IMG/VR virus record: IMGVR_UViG_3300017752_003571
Location: 1 to 41,084 of that record
Direction: 5' to 3' (one strand)
Source of the DNA: a virus
Length of the DNA stretch: 41,084 bases
A model generated the notes under the pieces. It was not told where the DNA came from, ran no database searches, and saw only the letters and a list, made by a program, of their open reading frames with translations. Below, piece by piece: positions 14,243 through 22,663 of this stretch. Position numbers and translations under genes: made by a program. Each line of letters opens with the position of its first letter. Positions within the stretch are counted from its first letter, which is position 1.

Positions 14243-15056
14243 TAGCAATTTCCCTTCCTAAACTAAACTTGTTCATTATATGTAAATTTATACCTTGTGT
14301 ACGAATTAACGTATATTCTCCTATACGATCTTGTTTTTCTACAAGTAGTGTAAATGAATCGTCTTTAATTTTTTGTAATATATCTTTGCCTGTACTATAA
14401 ACCATTTTACCGGGTAATTCTTTTGTATACCCCATAATATGATTTGCAATACTAAATGCAATATCATTTCTAAATACTGTTGTTGTAACTTGATACAAGT
14501 TACGATAGTGTTCGTAATGTTCTTTTATATGTTTTACAAGATTAAAAAATGCTTCATTGCGATCTGACTTATCAAATATAATACATGTCGCCCACCAAAA
14601 GTCTATTGATGTTTCACTAATTAATTCAAACTCACTTGTATCTCTCCAACCACTAATATCCATTGACTTTTTATACATCATAAGTTCGTGCGGTAACGTC
14701 ATTGCATGTGCAAGTAAATCATTGCTTACAATGTAGTCAGTGTCTAACACTAAAGTTCTATCATAAGGAGTTAAGTCGTAACTATCACTTCTATTAAAGT
14801 TTTTAAACTCTAATACTTTTTTAGATAAACTTCCGTCTTGATATGTTTTACGATTTTTATATTCTATAGATGATGAAACAATTTTATCAAATACTTCTTT
14901 TCCGTTGTAAAATTTTACAACACGTTCTACATCATCTGTTACAAGTGTGGTAGGTAAGTTTAAGTACTTTTTAATTCTCTTTGCAAGGAACCGAGCCTGC
15001 GATACGTAATCAACTTGCTCATTATTGAATGCAAATAAAAGTACTCCACTATTCAT
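14235..15056 (-). CDS. GT8-like glycosyltransferase, tandem paralogue of the next gene
   Basis: 273 aa from the ATG at 15056, chosen because it gives the 8-bp overlap (ATGAATAG) repeated at other junctions; an ATG four codons earlier at 15068 is also possible. Order of motifs: GVLLFAFNNEQVDYVSQARFL, TTLVTDDVERV, RTLVLDTDYIVSNDLL with the Asp105/Asp107 DxD, and near the C-terminus GINLHIMNKFSL with a candidate third metal ligand (His). The core aligns with the 269-aa neighbour downstream, including the QAxxLAxxI helix and the xVLDTDxxV strand. These features fit GT8-like retaining transferases. It is the first enzyme gene after the structural block, so it may decorate the fibres or giant tail protein. 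Confidence 0.7.
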   Translation of the reverse strand: MNSGVLLFAFNNEQVDYVSQARFLAKRIKKYLNLPTTLVTDDVERVVKFYNGKEVFDKIVSSSIEYKNRKTYQDGSLSKKVLEFKNFNRSDSYDLTPYDRTLVLDTDYIVSNDLLAHAMTLPHELMMYKKSMDISGWRDTSEFELISETSIDFWWATCIIFDKSDRNEAFFNLVKHIKEHYEHYRNLYQVTTTVFRNDIAFSIANHIMGYTKELPGKMVYSTGKDILQKIKDDSFTLLVEKQDRIGEYTLIRTQGINLHIMNKFSLGREIANA

Positions 15057-15396
15057 TAACCAATCCATCTACAGATCTACTTGTTTCAAGTTTGCTGTAG
15101 TCTTTATGATAGTTGTTTAGTGCAACATAATATTTGTCTGTAATATTATCGTAAAAATCTGATATGTCATCAATAAAGATAGGAGTGTCAGTGTCATCAA
15201 TTAACACAGATGAATCTTGATCAGTTGACTGTAATGTGTAAACATAGTTAATCAACTCTTTGTTAATTGTAAATTGTCCGCCTTGAAAGAAGTATATAGA
15301 CTCTGTAACAAACTTTTCCTTCAAAACTCTCCTTTGGTTATTAAGAGTTGCGGAATAGTTTCCAAATTCTAAGGCTTTTGATAGTTTCTCGTCCAT
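15049..15396 (-). CDS. Small conserved-type phage protein of unknown function
   Basis: 115 aa, acidic in its second half. A helical, charged N-terminus (MDEKLSKALEFGNYSATL, NNQRRVLKEKFV) is followed by a compact IYFFQGGQFTINKELINYVY segment and an Asp-rich VLIDDTDTPIFIDDISDF stretch. From memory, small proteins of this general look sit near tail genes of T4-like marine phages, but I cannot name a family. It lies 26 bp after the structural protein gene at 15423-16343 and overlaps the first glycosyltransferase by eight bases, so it links the structural and modification blocks. No Shine-Dalgarno is obvious before its ATG. Possible roles include assembly factor or minor structural protein. Confidence 0.6.
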   Translation of the reverse strand: MDEKLSKALEFGNYSATLNNQRRVLKEKFVTESIYFFQGGQFTINKELINYVYTLQSTDQDSSVLIDDTDTPIFIDDISDFYDNITDKYYVALNNYHKDYSKLETSRSVDGLVNE

Positions 15397-15422
15397 AGTA
15401 ATATTTACTATGTAATTAGAGA

Positions 15423-16343
15423 TTAAAGAGTATTTGTGGTATTAAATGTAGGAGAAGTTAAAGAAACTCTTGATCCTGTAGGCAGTCTTTCGCCAACTAC
15501 ACTTTGTAGTGTACCTGTTACTGATTCATCTTGCGGATTAAATGCACCATCGTTGTTTGTGTCATCACCTACATCATCATCTCTGAATTGAATAGTAAAT
15601 TGGATTGTAGTTGAATTAAGTTCTTTTGCTTTGATATTATAATCGTTTTCAGTATAAACACCTGTACCATCTTTTTGGAATATAAGTTGGTCTGTAGCAG
15701 TCATATCAAAGTTACCAATGTTAAATGACGTCCCTGGTGAACTTCCAACTGATGTACAGTTTTCTGATTTAAATAATACTGTTCCCATGTTTGCTAACAA
15801 TGAATTCCAATCGTTGTTCTTACCATTTGAAGACGCTGGATCTAAATCAGCAGTAAATCTAATTTCACCGCCTGCATTAAAAAAGTGTCTACGTACATCT
15901 GCTGAAGCAAAAGTTACTGTTGCAATATGATCAACTATTCCTGACCATGAATTTGTTCTTGATGTATTTGTTTTGTTTGCTGTAATTGTGCTTTGTGAAG
16001 TATCAGCAGTATAAATTACGTCTTTGTTTGTTTCAATTAGTGTTGCTAAATCTTCGTATTGTAAGATACCTTTTGCAGTACCTGTGTCAGTAGCATCTTC
16101 TTCAATAACATCACCTGCCGAAATTGACGCTAATGAATTAGGAACACTACCTACTTGGTGTACTCTTGCATTAATCAAGTCAGTATAAAGCGTGGACATG
16201 TGTCCTGAATCAATAGTAGTGTCTGCCGCAACTTGCGAACTTGCTAAAACTTGTCCGTATCCGAACTGTCCAGCACCATTGCCCATTACGTTTGCTACTG
16301 TTGACTGTAATGTATTATATCTTGCCGCTGTGATTATAGCCAT
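15423..16343 (-). CDS. Virion structural protein with an EF-hand-like calcium loop
   Basis: 306 aa. The N-terminus (ITAARYNTLQSTVANVMG, then GYGQVLASSQV and a helix with LINARVHQVG) is of a type seen in marine T4-like phage structural proteins. The body is beta-rich and Ser/Thr/Asn-rich, like fibre or neck-whisker parts. Near the C-terminus residues 261-272 read DTNNDGAFNPQD, with Asp, Asn and Asp-Gly at positions 1, 3 and 5-6 of a calcium-binding EF-hand/dockerin-like loop. The gene starts 17 bases after the upstream fibre gene behind a good ribosome binding site (AGAGGAAG). It is probably a tail or fibre-associated component. The exact location in the virion cannot be inferred. Confidence 0.68.
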   Translation of the reverse strand: MAIITAARYNTLQSTVANVMGNGAGQFGYGQVLASSQVAADTTIDSGHMSTLYTDLINARVHQVGSVPNSLASISAGDVIEEDATDTGTAKGILQYEDLATLIETNKDVIYTADTSQSTITANKTNTSRTNSWSGIVDHIATVTFASADVRRHFFNAGGEIRFTADLDPASSNGKNNDWNSLLANMGTVLFKSENCTSVGSSPGTSFNIGNFDMTATDQLIFQKDGTGVYTENDYNIKAKELNSTTIQFTIQFRDDDVGDDTNNDGAFNPQDESVTGTLQSVVGERLPTGSRVSLTSPTFNTTNTL

Positions 16344-16360
16344 TTCTTACTTCCTCTATT

Positions 16361-17839
16361 CTATACTTTCAAGAATGTTTCTACTAATTTTTCTTCGTGT
16401 CTATCGTTTGACTCTAAAGCAATACCAATTAAGTCACCTTCGTCTGCTTTTTGTGCAGTACCGTTAGCGCCTACGTATAGTTTGTCGCCTTTGTTAACAG
16501 GTCCCATAACTCTTACTGGAACTCTACCTTTAAGTGCAACTGCTTGTCCGTCTGCTTCTGCATTCATTAAGTATGCAGGCTTAGAACTAATAACACCAAT
16601 TGGCATGTCTGTCATTGGGCACCAAGTTGCTTCACTACCTTCGTCAGCGCCTATTGTCATAATAGTTCCTACTGGATACTGATCGTCTGTTGTGTATTTC
16701 TCTGCCAAGTCAGCATATTTTGCTGAACTTGCAATACCTTGGAAGTTGTTAGCAAATAAGTCACCGTTTGAATCTCTAACTGCAACTGTATCGTTAGTTG
16801 CTGATGTACTTGCTGTTCTATTATTAGATCCAACAACCATTGCGTTTGCACTTGTTGCTGTACCGTTAAATGTTGTTGCCCATACATCACTAAATTTTAG
16901 TGAACTACTACCAATGTTAAATGTAGTATTAGCACCTGGGAAAATACCCTCTGCTTTAAACTGTACTGGCTCTGTTGATTGTGCTGACGAATTATCAACT
17001 TTAAATCTAATTACAGTACCAACATCGTTACTAATAACTGCTTGGTTTCCGTTTTCAATTTTAACTGATAAGTCATTTGAGTCACCAACTGTATAACCTG
17101 CGTCTGCAAATCTTACAACTTCAGAAAATGAAGTTACTGCTCCTGGAACTGATACAACGTATTCGCTTGCCGCTCTACCGCCTAATTTCTCTGCGTTAGT
17201 TGCTGTACCCCAGAATCTATGTGCTGTTGATGTAACACCTTGCTGTGCATTAGTAGTATTCTTTAAAGTCATACCTTGATGAATTACATCGAAACCTGTT
17301 ATGGCGTTGTTCGGGACAGTTGAGTCGATTGTAAAGTCAGCGGCACTTAATACCACTACTATTTCATCATTGATAGTACCTTTAATTACTGTTCTTTGTA
17401 CGTTTGCAATGTCTGTTACTGAATCAGTAACAAATGATGTTGTTGTTGCACCTTGTGACTGTGGACCAATTAGTACAAATCCTGCACCAGTGTTCGCATA
17501 CAACTGATTGTTTGCGTTATCCCACCAAAAGTCACCTTCTGTTAGTCCTGATGGTTGACTTGCACTTACTTCTGCTCCACCAGTTGTTCTAAATTTTGTT
17601 CCGTCATAGAACTTTAATTTGCTCGTTCCTGAGTCAAACCAAAGTTGACCGCTAATTGCTCTGGATGGTGCATTCGCACTTGAGAAGTTCTCAAGCAAAT
17701 GAACGAAGTTTTCGTTCTGAATTTCGCCATATCCAGCGTAGTTTTTACCAACAAGTTTAAGATCAGTAGTTTGATTGACTGTGCCGTCTTCAACTACTGC
17801 AATCTGGCTACCGTCGGTTTTGTTAATAATGTATGCCAT
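16361..17839 (-). CDS. Tail-fibre-like protein (shortest of three paralogues)
   Basis: 492 aa. The first 130 residues form a module shared with the two genes upstream: MAYIINKTDG, then LVGKNYAGYGE, NENFVHLLENF, the very similar GQLWFDS, a WWDNANNQLY strand and FVLIGPQ. The middle is low-complexity beta-rich sequence with fibre-type motifs (ANTTFNIGSSSLKFSDVWATTFNGTA split over two strands). The C-terminal region begins at KYADLAEKYTTDDQYPVG (about residue 373) and continues with AYLMNAEADGQAVALKGRVP, typical of the C-terminal heads of phage fibre proteins. It has its own late promoter and an AAGGGG ribosome binding site nine bases before the ATG. A receptor-binding or fibre role is likely; the receptor is unknown. 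Confidence 0.8.
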   Translation of the reverse strand: MAYIINKTDGSQIAVVEDGTVNQTTDLKLVGKNYAGYGEIQNENFVHLLENFSSANAPSRAISGQLWFDSGTSKLKFYDGTKFRTTGGAEVSASQPSGLTEGDFWWDNANNQLYANTGAGFVLIGPQSQGATTTSFVTDSVTDIANVQRTVIKGTINDEIVVVLSAADFTIDSTVPNNAITGFDVIHQGMTLKNTTNAQQGVTSTAHRFWGTATNAEKLGGRAASEYVVSVPGAVTSFSEVVRFADAGYTVGDSNDLSVKIENGNQAVISNDVGTVIRFKVDNSSAQSTEPVQFKAEGIFPGANTTFNIGSSSLKFSDVWATTFNGTATSANAMVVGSNNRTASTSATNDTVAVRDSNGDLFANNFQGIASSAKYADLAEKYTTDDQYPVGTIMTIGADEGSEATWCPMTDMPIGVISSKPAYLMNAEADGQAVALKGRVPVRVMGPVNKGDKLYVGANGTAQKADEGDLIGIALESNDRHEEKLVETFLKV

Positions 17840-17863
17840 AGTATATTACCCCTTCATTGTTAG

Positions 17864-17871
17864 TATTTATC
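17864..17871 (-). promoter_or_regulatory. T4-type late promoter
   Basis: The minus-strand octamer GATAAATA matches NATAAATA and is followed by C as in the other two sites on this strand. It lies in the 33-bp gap before the fibre gene that starts at 17839, leaving room for a short leader with an AAGGGG ribosome binding site. Confidence 0.6.
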
Positions 17872-17872
17872 G

Positions 17873-19957
17873 TTATACCGCAGAACTTACTCCGCTGGTA
17901 TAAACCCAGGCACCAGCAGTTACAGTACATGTTAGTACATATCTGTTAACTGTTAGTGAAACCGATCCTGTTACGTCACTAAACTGTACATCTTTTAGTA
18001 CGGTCTCGTTTTCTTGCCCTGTTTCTGTTACCCTCGATACACTTGCACTATCCGCTGTATATGTACCAACTTCACTGCTTGTATCTAAGTTTATCTCTAT
18101 TTCTGTTGAACTTACAATTCTATTAATAGCATATGTACCATTAATTGCTGTAACTCCTGTTGCACCTGTAACTGTTACATTACGGCCTGCATCATAGCCA
18201 TGAACTGCATCTAATGTTAAGATAGTTAATGTACCTTTAGTAATAGACGCAACTGTTCTTGTTGCCACTGTAACTGTTTTATCAACTGCTACTGTAGTTT
18301 CATCTAATCCTGTATTCAATGCACTTGCTGTTAGTGTAGCACTTGCTGATGTTTGATCAGTTGCATGAATTTTTGCGGCTGTTCCGTTTACTTTTGTACT
18401 TGCTGGAACAATCTCTTCAAGTAGTGTAACAAGTTTAGTACCAAAGGCCGCTCCGCCTCCTGCACCTGCATTGTAACCTAAGCCTGTAATATTAAGTGCC
18501 ATTGCAACGCCTTCGCCGTCAATAGCAGTATCTACATAATTTTTAGTTGCCGCATCTGTGCCTGCAACTGGCTCACCTAATCCTGAAATCTTATTTGTGT
18601 TTAAGATTTCGATAACACCTGTTGCTCCTTCAAGTTGTAGGTTACCTACTCCTGTTGAAACTTTTTGTCCGTCAACACTAACGTTATCAACATCTAATGA
18701 CGTAAGTGTTCCAAGTGTTTGCATTTGTGGAGCACTTGTAATTGTTCCTAATGTTGTACCTGATATAACAGTATTGCCGTTAATCTTATAACCTGCTGTT
18801 GAATCAAAGAATACGTTTGATGTAAATGCGTTTGTTGCAAGTTTCCAAAGAAACTCTTTATCATCTGGATTTGCTTTAACAATGATACCTGCGTCATTAA
18901 CATCTGCATCTGGTAATACTGTGCTATCACTTGTAATAGCAAGTTCAATATTTTTATCTTTAATTCTTAAGTTATCAACGTCTGTACTAAAAGTGTTACC
19001 ACTTACAGTTAGGTTACCGTCAATTTTAACATCGCCGCCAACGTCAAGTGTTGCTGTAGGTACTGCTTTGAAAATACCTGCGTAACTATTTGTAGTATCA
19101 ATTTTAATTGCTGAAGTTGCACCACTTGCTTTTCTTACTTGGATATCTAAATTTCTATCTCTAACTTGGTTTGCAATAACTGTTTGGTTTGCAACAACAC
19201 CAATGTTAATATTATCTTCTGGTCCTACTGTAATACCACCATTGTTAATTGTGCTAATAGTACCGTTTGAAGTTGCATTAGAATCCGTTGGCATAAACTG
19301 TGATGCGTTTTTCTTAACACCTTGTGCATTAATAATTGTATCTGCTGAAGTTGCTGTTCCGTGAAACTTAAAGTCGGCATCAATTACATTAATACCTTTT
19401 TCAACTGCGCCAACAATTCCTGTAATAGGATTTGCTGAGTTAGGTGTAAATCTAATGTTTGAAAGTATTGCTTCTTTTTGTCCGCCAACATTTAAATTAA
19501 CAAGTGTTCTGTTTGACTGTGTTGTATCTAAAACTGTTTCAGTTGTAAACCCTGAAGTTCCTTCTGATGTTGCAAAGTCAGGACCAACAAGTACTAAGTC
19601 TGTTCCGTCAAAGAAATATAACTTATTGTTTTGATTATCAATCCAAAGATCGCCTGTAACCATTTGTGGTTGTGTAGGACTTACAATAGGTCCACCTGCA
19701 CTTTTAAATTGTGCACCATCATATAATTTTAATCTTGCTTCACCACTGTCATACCATAACTGACCTGTAAGTGGATTTGCTGGTGCTTGTGTGTTAGTAA
19801 AGTTTTCAAGCATCTTAACAAAATTTTCGTTAATGCTTTCGCCAAAGCCTGAATAGTTTCTACCAACTAATGAAATATCAGTTGTTTGTGTGTTTAATTG
19901 TCCGTCAACTAAATTTACAAGTAAGTCGCCGTTTGTTTTATTAATCTGATACGCCAT
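17873..19957 (-). CDS. Tail-fibre-like protein
   Basis: 694 aa. It has the same N-terminal module as its neighbours (MAYQINKTNGDLLVNLVDG, SLVGRNYSGFGESINENFV, LTGQLWYDSG, KLYFFDGTDLVLVGPDF). The middle has fibre-shaft motifs (ATLDVGGDVKIDGNLTVSG, then VDNLRIKDKNIELA, with TKNYVDTAI further on). The C-terminal part is Thr/Ala/Val-rich, with AVHGYDAGRNVTVTGATGV, an Ig-like strand pattern found in phage fibres. It has no collar domain or obvious enzymatic motif. Its ATG overlaps the preceding stop by one base (TAATG). It is likely to occupy the same attachment site as the other two fibres, because only the N-terminus is shared. The function is inferred from family resemblance and position. Confidence 0.8.
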   Translation of the reverse strand: MAYQINKTNGDLLVNLVDGQLNTQTTDISLVGRNYSGFGESINENFVKMLENFTNTQAPANPLTGQLWYDSGEARLKLYDGAQFKSAGGPIVSPTQPQMVTGDLWIDNQNNKLYFFDGTDLVLVGPDFATSEGTSGFTTETVLDTTQSNRTLVNLNVGGQKEAILSNIRFTPNSANPITGIVGAVEKGINVIDADFKFHGTATSADTIINAQGVKKNASQFMPTDSNATSNGTISTINNGGITVGPEDNINIGVVANQTVIANQVRDRNLDIQVRKASGATSAIKIDTTNSYAGIFKAVPTATLDVGGDVKIDGNLTVSGNTFSTDVDNLRIKDKNIELAITSDSTVLPDADVNDAGIIVKANPDDKEFLWKLATNAFTSNVFFDSTAGYKINGNTVISGTTLGTITSAPQMQTLGTLTSLDVDNVSVDGQKVSTGVGNLQLEGATGVIEILNTNKISGLGEPVAGTDAATKNYVDTAIDGEGVAMALNITGLGYNAGAGGGAAFGTKLVTLLEEIVPASTKVNGTAAKIHATDQTSASATLTASALNTGLDETTVAVDKTVTVATRTVASITKGTLTILTLDAVHGYDAGRNVTVTGATGVTAINGTYAINRIVSSTEIEINLDTSSEVGTYTADSASVSRVTETGQENETVLKDVQFSDVTGSVSLTVNRYVLTCTVTAGAWVYTSGVSSAV

Positions 19958-22020
19958 TATTTCGCCCCCGCATAAATTAGATAGTTCATTGCCAAGTACG
20001 GATTCATTACATTAAAGTCTTGCCCGACTGCTGTATTGCTTACCACTCCTCCTGAGAATGGAAACTTTTGTCCTGCGTTTGAACCTTGCGGTGCATCGGC
20101 TACTGTAGCATCACCATCTACTGGTGTACCTTGTACATCTCTTGTTGCGTAATACTGTGTACCACTTGGTCCACGTAAATCATGTTCGTGTTCTGGTAGT
20201 TCATCAACTGCAATTGGTTTCTTCTCGACACCTGCTGTACCACCTATTGTATCAGCATTTTCGTCTGTAACTCTGTTTGCTGGTCCTGTTTGTGTACCCA
20301 TGTTATCCATACCAAGTGGAAATCTACCACGTAAATCTGGTAAGGCAAATTTACCTAATGCAGGATTTGCTTTGAATGACGTACCAATAATTCCATGTAG
20401 TTCTGGCCAATCAACAATAAACACTTCACTACCATCACATAATAACCAACCGTTTAAGTCTAAGACTGATGTTGCGTTACCTGCATATGGTGTAATCATT
20501 CCAACTGGGTTAACAGGTAAAGCACTAAACAAGTTACTTCTTGATAGTTTTTTAATTCCTGTTCCGCTACCGTTTTCATCGTTAATTCTATTAACAAGGA
20601 ATTCGTCATCAAATCTTGATGTTGGAACTGATGTTTTATTTGTAATGAAAGTACTATTAATACTAATATCAAAATTCTTAACAAGTGTAGTTTCGCCTGG
20701 CGCACTATATTGTCCATCAAAGATAACTGGCGGTGCTGTTACATCACCTGTAATTTGAAATGTTGTTCTTGAAGCAAGTTTATCTGAACTTCCTGAACGT
20801 CCTGTAACTGTACCAGTTACATTACCAACCAAGTTAGCCCTTACTGTGTTTGCATTAATCTCTGCAAACTTTAATGTTGTACTACCAATGTTAACTGAGT
20901 TTGTAGAATCTGGTAATACTGTACCACCTAATGTAGTTGTACCACCTACTTCTAAACTGTTTCCGATTCTTGCACTCTTGGCAATACCAATACCACCTGC
21001 TGTAGTAATTGCTCCTGTTCCAGTGTTAACTGCTTCTGCAATTCCATTAATAACAAGGTTGTTACTAATAATAGCATTACCTGTTACATCTAATGCTTCT
21101 GCTGGTGATAAGTTGTTAATACCAACTTTTTGTGTTGAATCAATTCTTAATACAGGTTGTAAGTTTCCTGCATTGTTAATACGTAAGTCAATGTTAGCAC
21201 CTGATGTATTATTTGAGATAATAGCATTTTGTCCTTCAATACCTATTTGGACAACTGCATCACTACCAATACTTACACCTGTGTTATTTTTAATTTGTAA
21301 ACTTGCATTTGAAATACTTGCAATGTCGCCTCTTAAAAAGTTTGAAGCCGCTACAACTGTTGAACCTACAATTAAGTTTTCTGCTTTCTCTGATACACCA
21401 TAGTATTTTCCTACGCCTGCACCTGTAATGTCTGCTGTACTTAAATTGAATCCTGGACTTACTGTTGAAAATCCTTGAATAGTTGCCTTAGGAGTAAATG
21501 CACTTGTCGCATAAATTGCAACAACTTTGCCGCCTATTTCAACTTGTAACGCTGTGTAATTAATATTGTCAGTACCAGTTAGTGTAGTAGGTCTAACACC
21601 TGCCGCTAATCCGTCACTAAACTCTGGTCCTACTAAGATCCAACCTGAACCTGTAAACAAATATAACTGTTGATTGTCTGTGTCTGTCCACAAATCACCT
21701 GCTACTGAATTTGCTACGTCTGGTGCTGAGTCGCCACGTTTTAATCCGCCAGCCTCAATCCAGTTAGTTCCGTCATAAATTTTAAGAATGTTAACACCAA
21801 CTGCTGTGTCATACCATAGTTGACCTTCAATTGGTCTTGCTGGTGCTGTACTATTACTAAAGTTTTCTAATAGTTGTAAAAAGTTTTGTCCAATTAACGC
21901 ACCGTAGTCTGTTGTAAACCTACCTGGAATCTGTAATGTAGTAGAAGTATCGGTAGTGTTATCCTCGATAGCAATACTACCCTTATTCGTAATGTCGGTA
22001 TAGTTAATAGTATATGCCAT
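19957..22020 (-). CDS. Tail-fibre-like protein with tail-collar domain
   Basis: 687 aa. An N-terminal module shared with the two downstream genes is followed by shaft repeats (VGINNLSPAEALDVTGNA, GGIGIAKSARIGNSLEVGG, GTVLPDSTNSVNIGSTTLKF). A phage tail-collar domain begins near residue 505: NPVGMITPYAGNATSVLDLN, GWLLCDGSEV, then FALPDLRGRFPLGMDNMG and, after an HEHDLRG metal-binding-like segment, the closing MNPYLAMNYLIYAGAK. In T4 this domain is found in gp12, the short tail fibre, where it is near the receptor-binding tip. The gene starts 3 bp after the previous stop, behind GAGGGA. It is the best candidate for the receptor-binding fibre of this phage. Confidence 0.88.
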   Translation of the reverse strand: MAYTINYTDITNKGSIAIEDNTTDTSTTLQIPGRFTTDYGALIGQNFLQLLENFSNSTAPARPIEGQLWYDTAVGVNILKIYDGTNWIEAGGLKRGDSAPDVANSVAGDLWTDTDNQQLYLFTGSGWILVGPEFSDGLAAGVRPTTLTGTDNINYTALQVEIGGKVVAIYATSAFTPKATIQGFSTVSPGFNLSTADITGAGVGKYYGVSEKAENLIVGSTVVAASNFLRGDIASISNASLQIKNNTGVSIGSDAVVQIGIEGQNAIISNNTSGANIDLRINNAGNLQPVLRIDSTQKVGINNLSPAEALDVTGNAIISNNLVINGIAEAVNTGTGAITTAGGIGIAKSARIGNSLEVGGTTTLGGTVLPDSTNSVNIGSTTLKFAEINANTVRANLVGNVTGTVTGRSGSSDKLASRTTFQITGDVTAPPVIFDGQYSAPGETTLVKNFDISINSTFITNKTSVPTSRFDDEFLVNRINDENGSGTGIKKLSRSNLFSALPVNPVGMITPYAGNATSVLDLNGWLLCDGSEVFIVDWPELHGIIGTSFKANPALGKFALPDLRGRFPLGMDNMGTQTGPANRVTDENADTIGGTAGVEKKPIAVDELPEHEHDLRGPSGTQYYATRDVQGTPVDGDATVADAPQGSNAGQKFPFSGGVVSNTAVGQDFNVMNPYLAMNYLIYAGAK

Positions 22021-22023
22021 CTA

Positions 22024-22638
22024 TTATCCCTCGTTGTAACCAGTTAAACTTTGTACTCTAACAGTATAATCGATTTGAATTAATCTGTTTAATGATTTTT
22101 GTACAGGATGGAATACAACGTGTGTTAATAATCTACCTGTTCCTGTTGGACTATAACTTACTAATCCTAACTCATCAAACACATACTGGTTTTCAGTATC
22201 TGTTGCTGTATCGTTTGCTTCTTGACCATTTGGCTCACCGTAGTCTAACAAACACTGTACAATAATGTCTGTGTAGTTAGTTCCACTAACGTGCCTTGTT
22301 TCAATTTTGTTTCTGTTAGGATCAACGTTGTTTACACTTTGATCGTCAACAATTTTCTTATATGTTTGGTTGTATAAACTTGCGTTTGTACCTGTGCTAT
22401 TTGGAGTTAGGTAAGTAATAATGCCTGTAGGATCAACACTTGTACCACCATTACCAAACGCCATTTCGTACACAAATCCTTGTCCTGCATTTGCAAGGGA
22501 TTCTGCCAAAGCAATACTCATATTTTCATAGTGAATTGCATTGCGTTTATCAATGAAAACTTCTTTTGTTTCGGGGTTAAAGATCTTAATGTGACCTTGC
22601 ACTAACACTCCGTTTTTGTCTAATATGTTATCTGTCAT
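22024..22638 (-). CDS. Virion structural protein, baseplate/tail region
   Basis: 204 aa. It begins with LVQGHIKIFNPETKEVFIDK and AIHYENMSIALAESL, followed by YEMAFGNGGTSVDP, TRHVSGTNYTDIIVQC, YVFDELGLVSYS and LLTHVVFHPVQKSLNRLIQIDYTVRV. The compact beta-rich pattern is of a type encoded between baseplate and fibre genes in T4-like marine phages, so it may be a fibre connector or baseplate outer component. No membrane or signal segment is present. It has its own late promoter, located across the end of the giant gene, and a GTAGGAA ribosome binding site. It is the first gene of the fibre operon. I cannot match it to a T4 gene by sequence, although gp9, gp10 or gp11 occupy this place in T4. Confidence 0.7.
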   Translation of the reverse strand: MTDNILDKNGVLVQGHIKIFNPETKEVFIDKRNAIHYENMSIALAESLANAGQGFVYEMAFGNGGTSVDPTGIITYLTPNSTGTNASLYNQTYKKIVDDQSVNNVDPNRNKIETRHVSGTNYTDIIVQCLLDYGEPNGQEANDTATDTENQYVFDELGLVSYSPTGTGRLLTHVVFHPVQKSLNRLIQIDYTVRVQSLTGYNEG

Positions 22639-22655
22639 TTATGTTTCCTACATTG

Positions 22656-22663
22656 TATTTATT
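22656..22663 (-). promoter_or_regulatory. T4-type late promoter overlapping the giant gene's stop codon
   Basis: Minus-strand AATAAATA, an exact NATAAATA match, lies across the TAA stop (22659-22661) of the giant gene. A nearly identical stretch (TAAATAAATACA then TGTA) is found before gp6. It would let the fibre genes be made independently of the 14.9-kb gene. Confidence 0.7.

Noticed and set aside
20846-21403. Plus-strand open frame of 185 codons rich in Leu, Pro, Ile and Val
   Set aside because: Mirror of the Asn/Ile/Gly/Ala-rich fibre gene on the minus strand; the hydrophobic composition is what the reverse complement of such codons gives.
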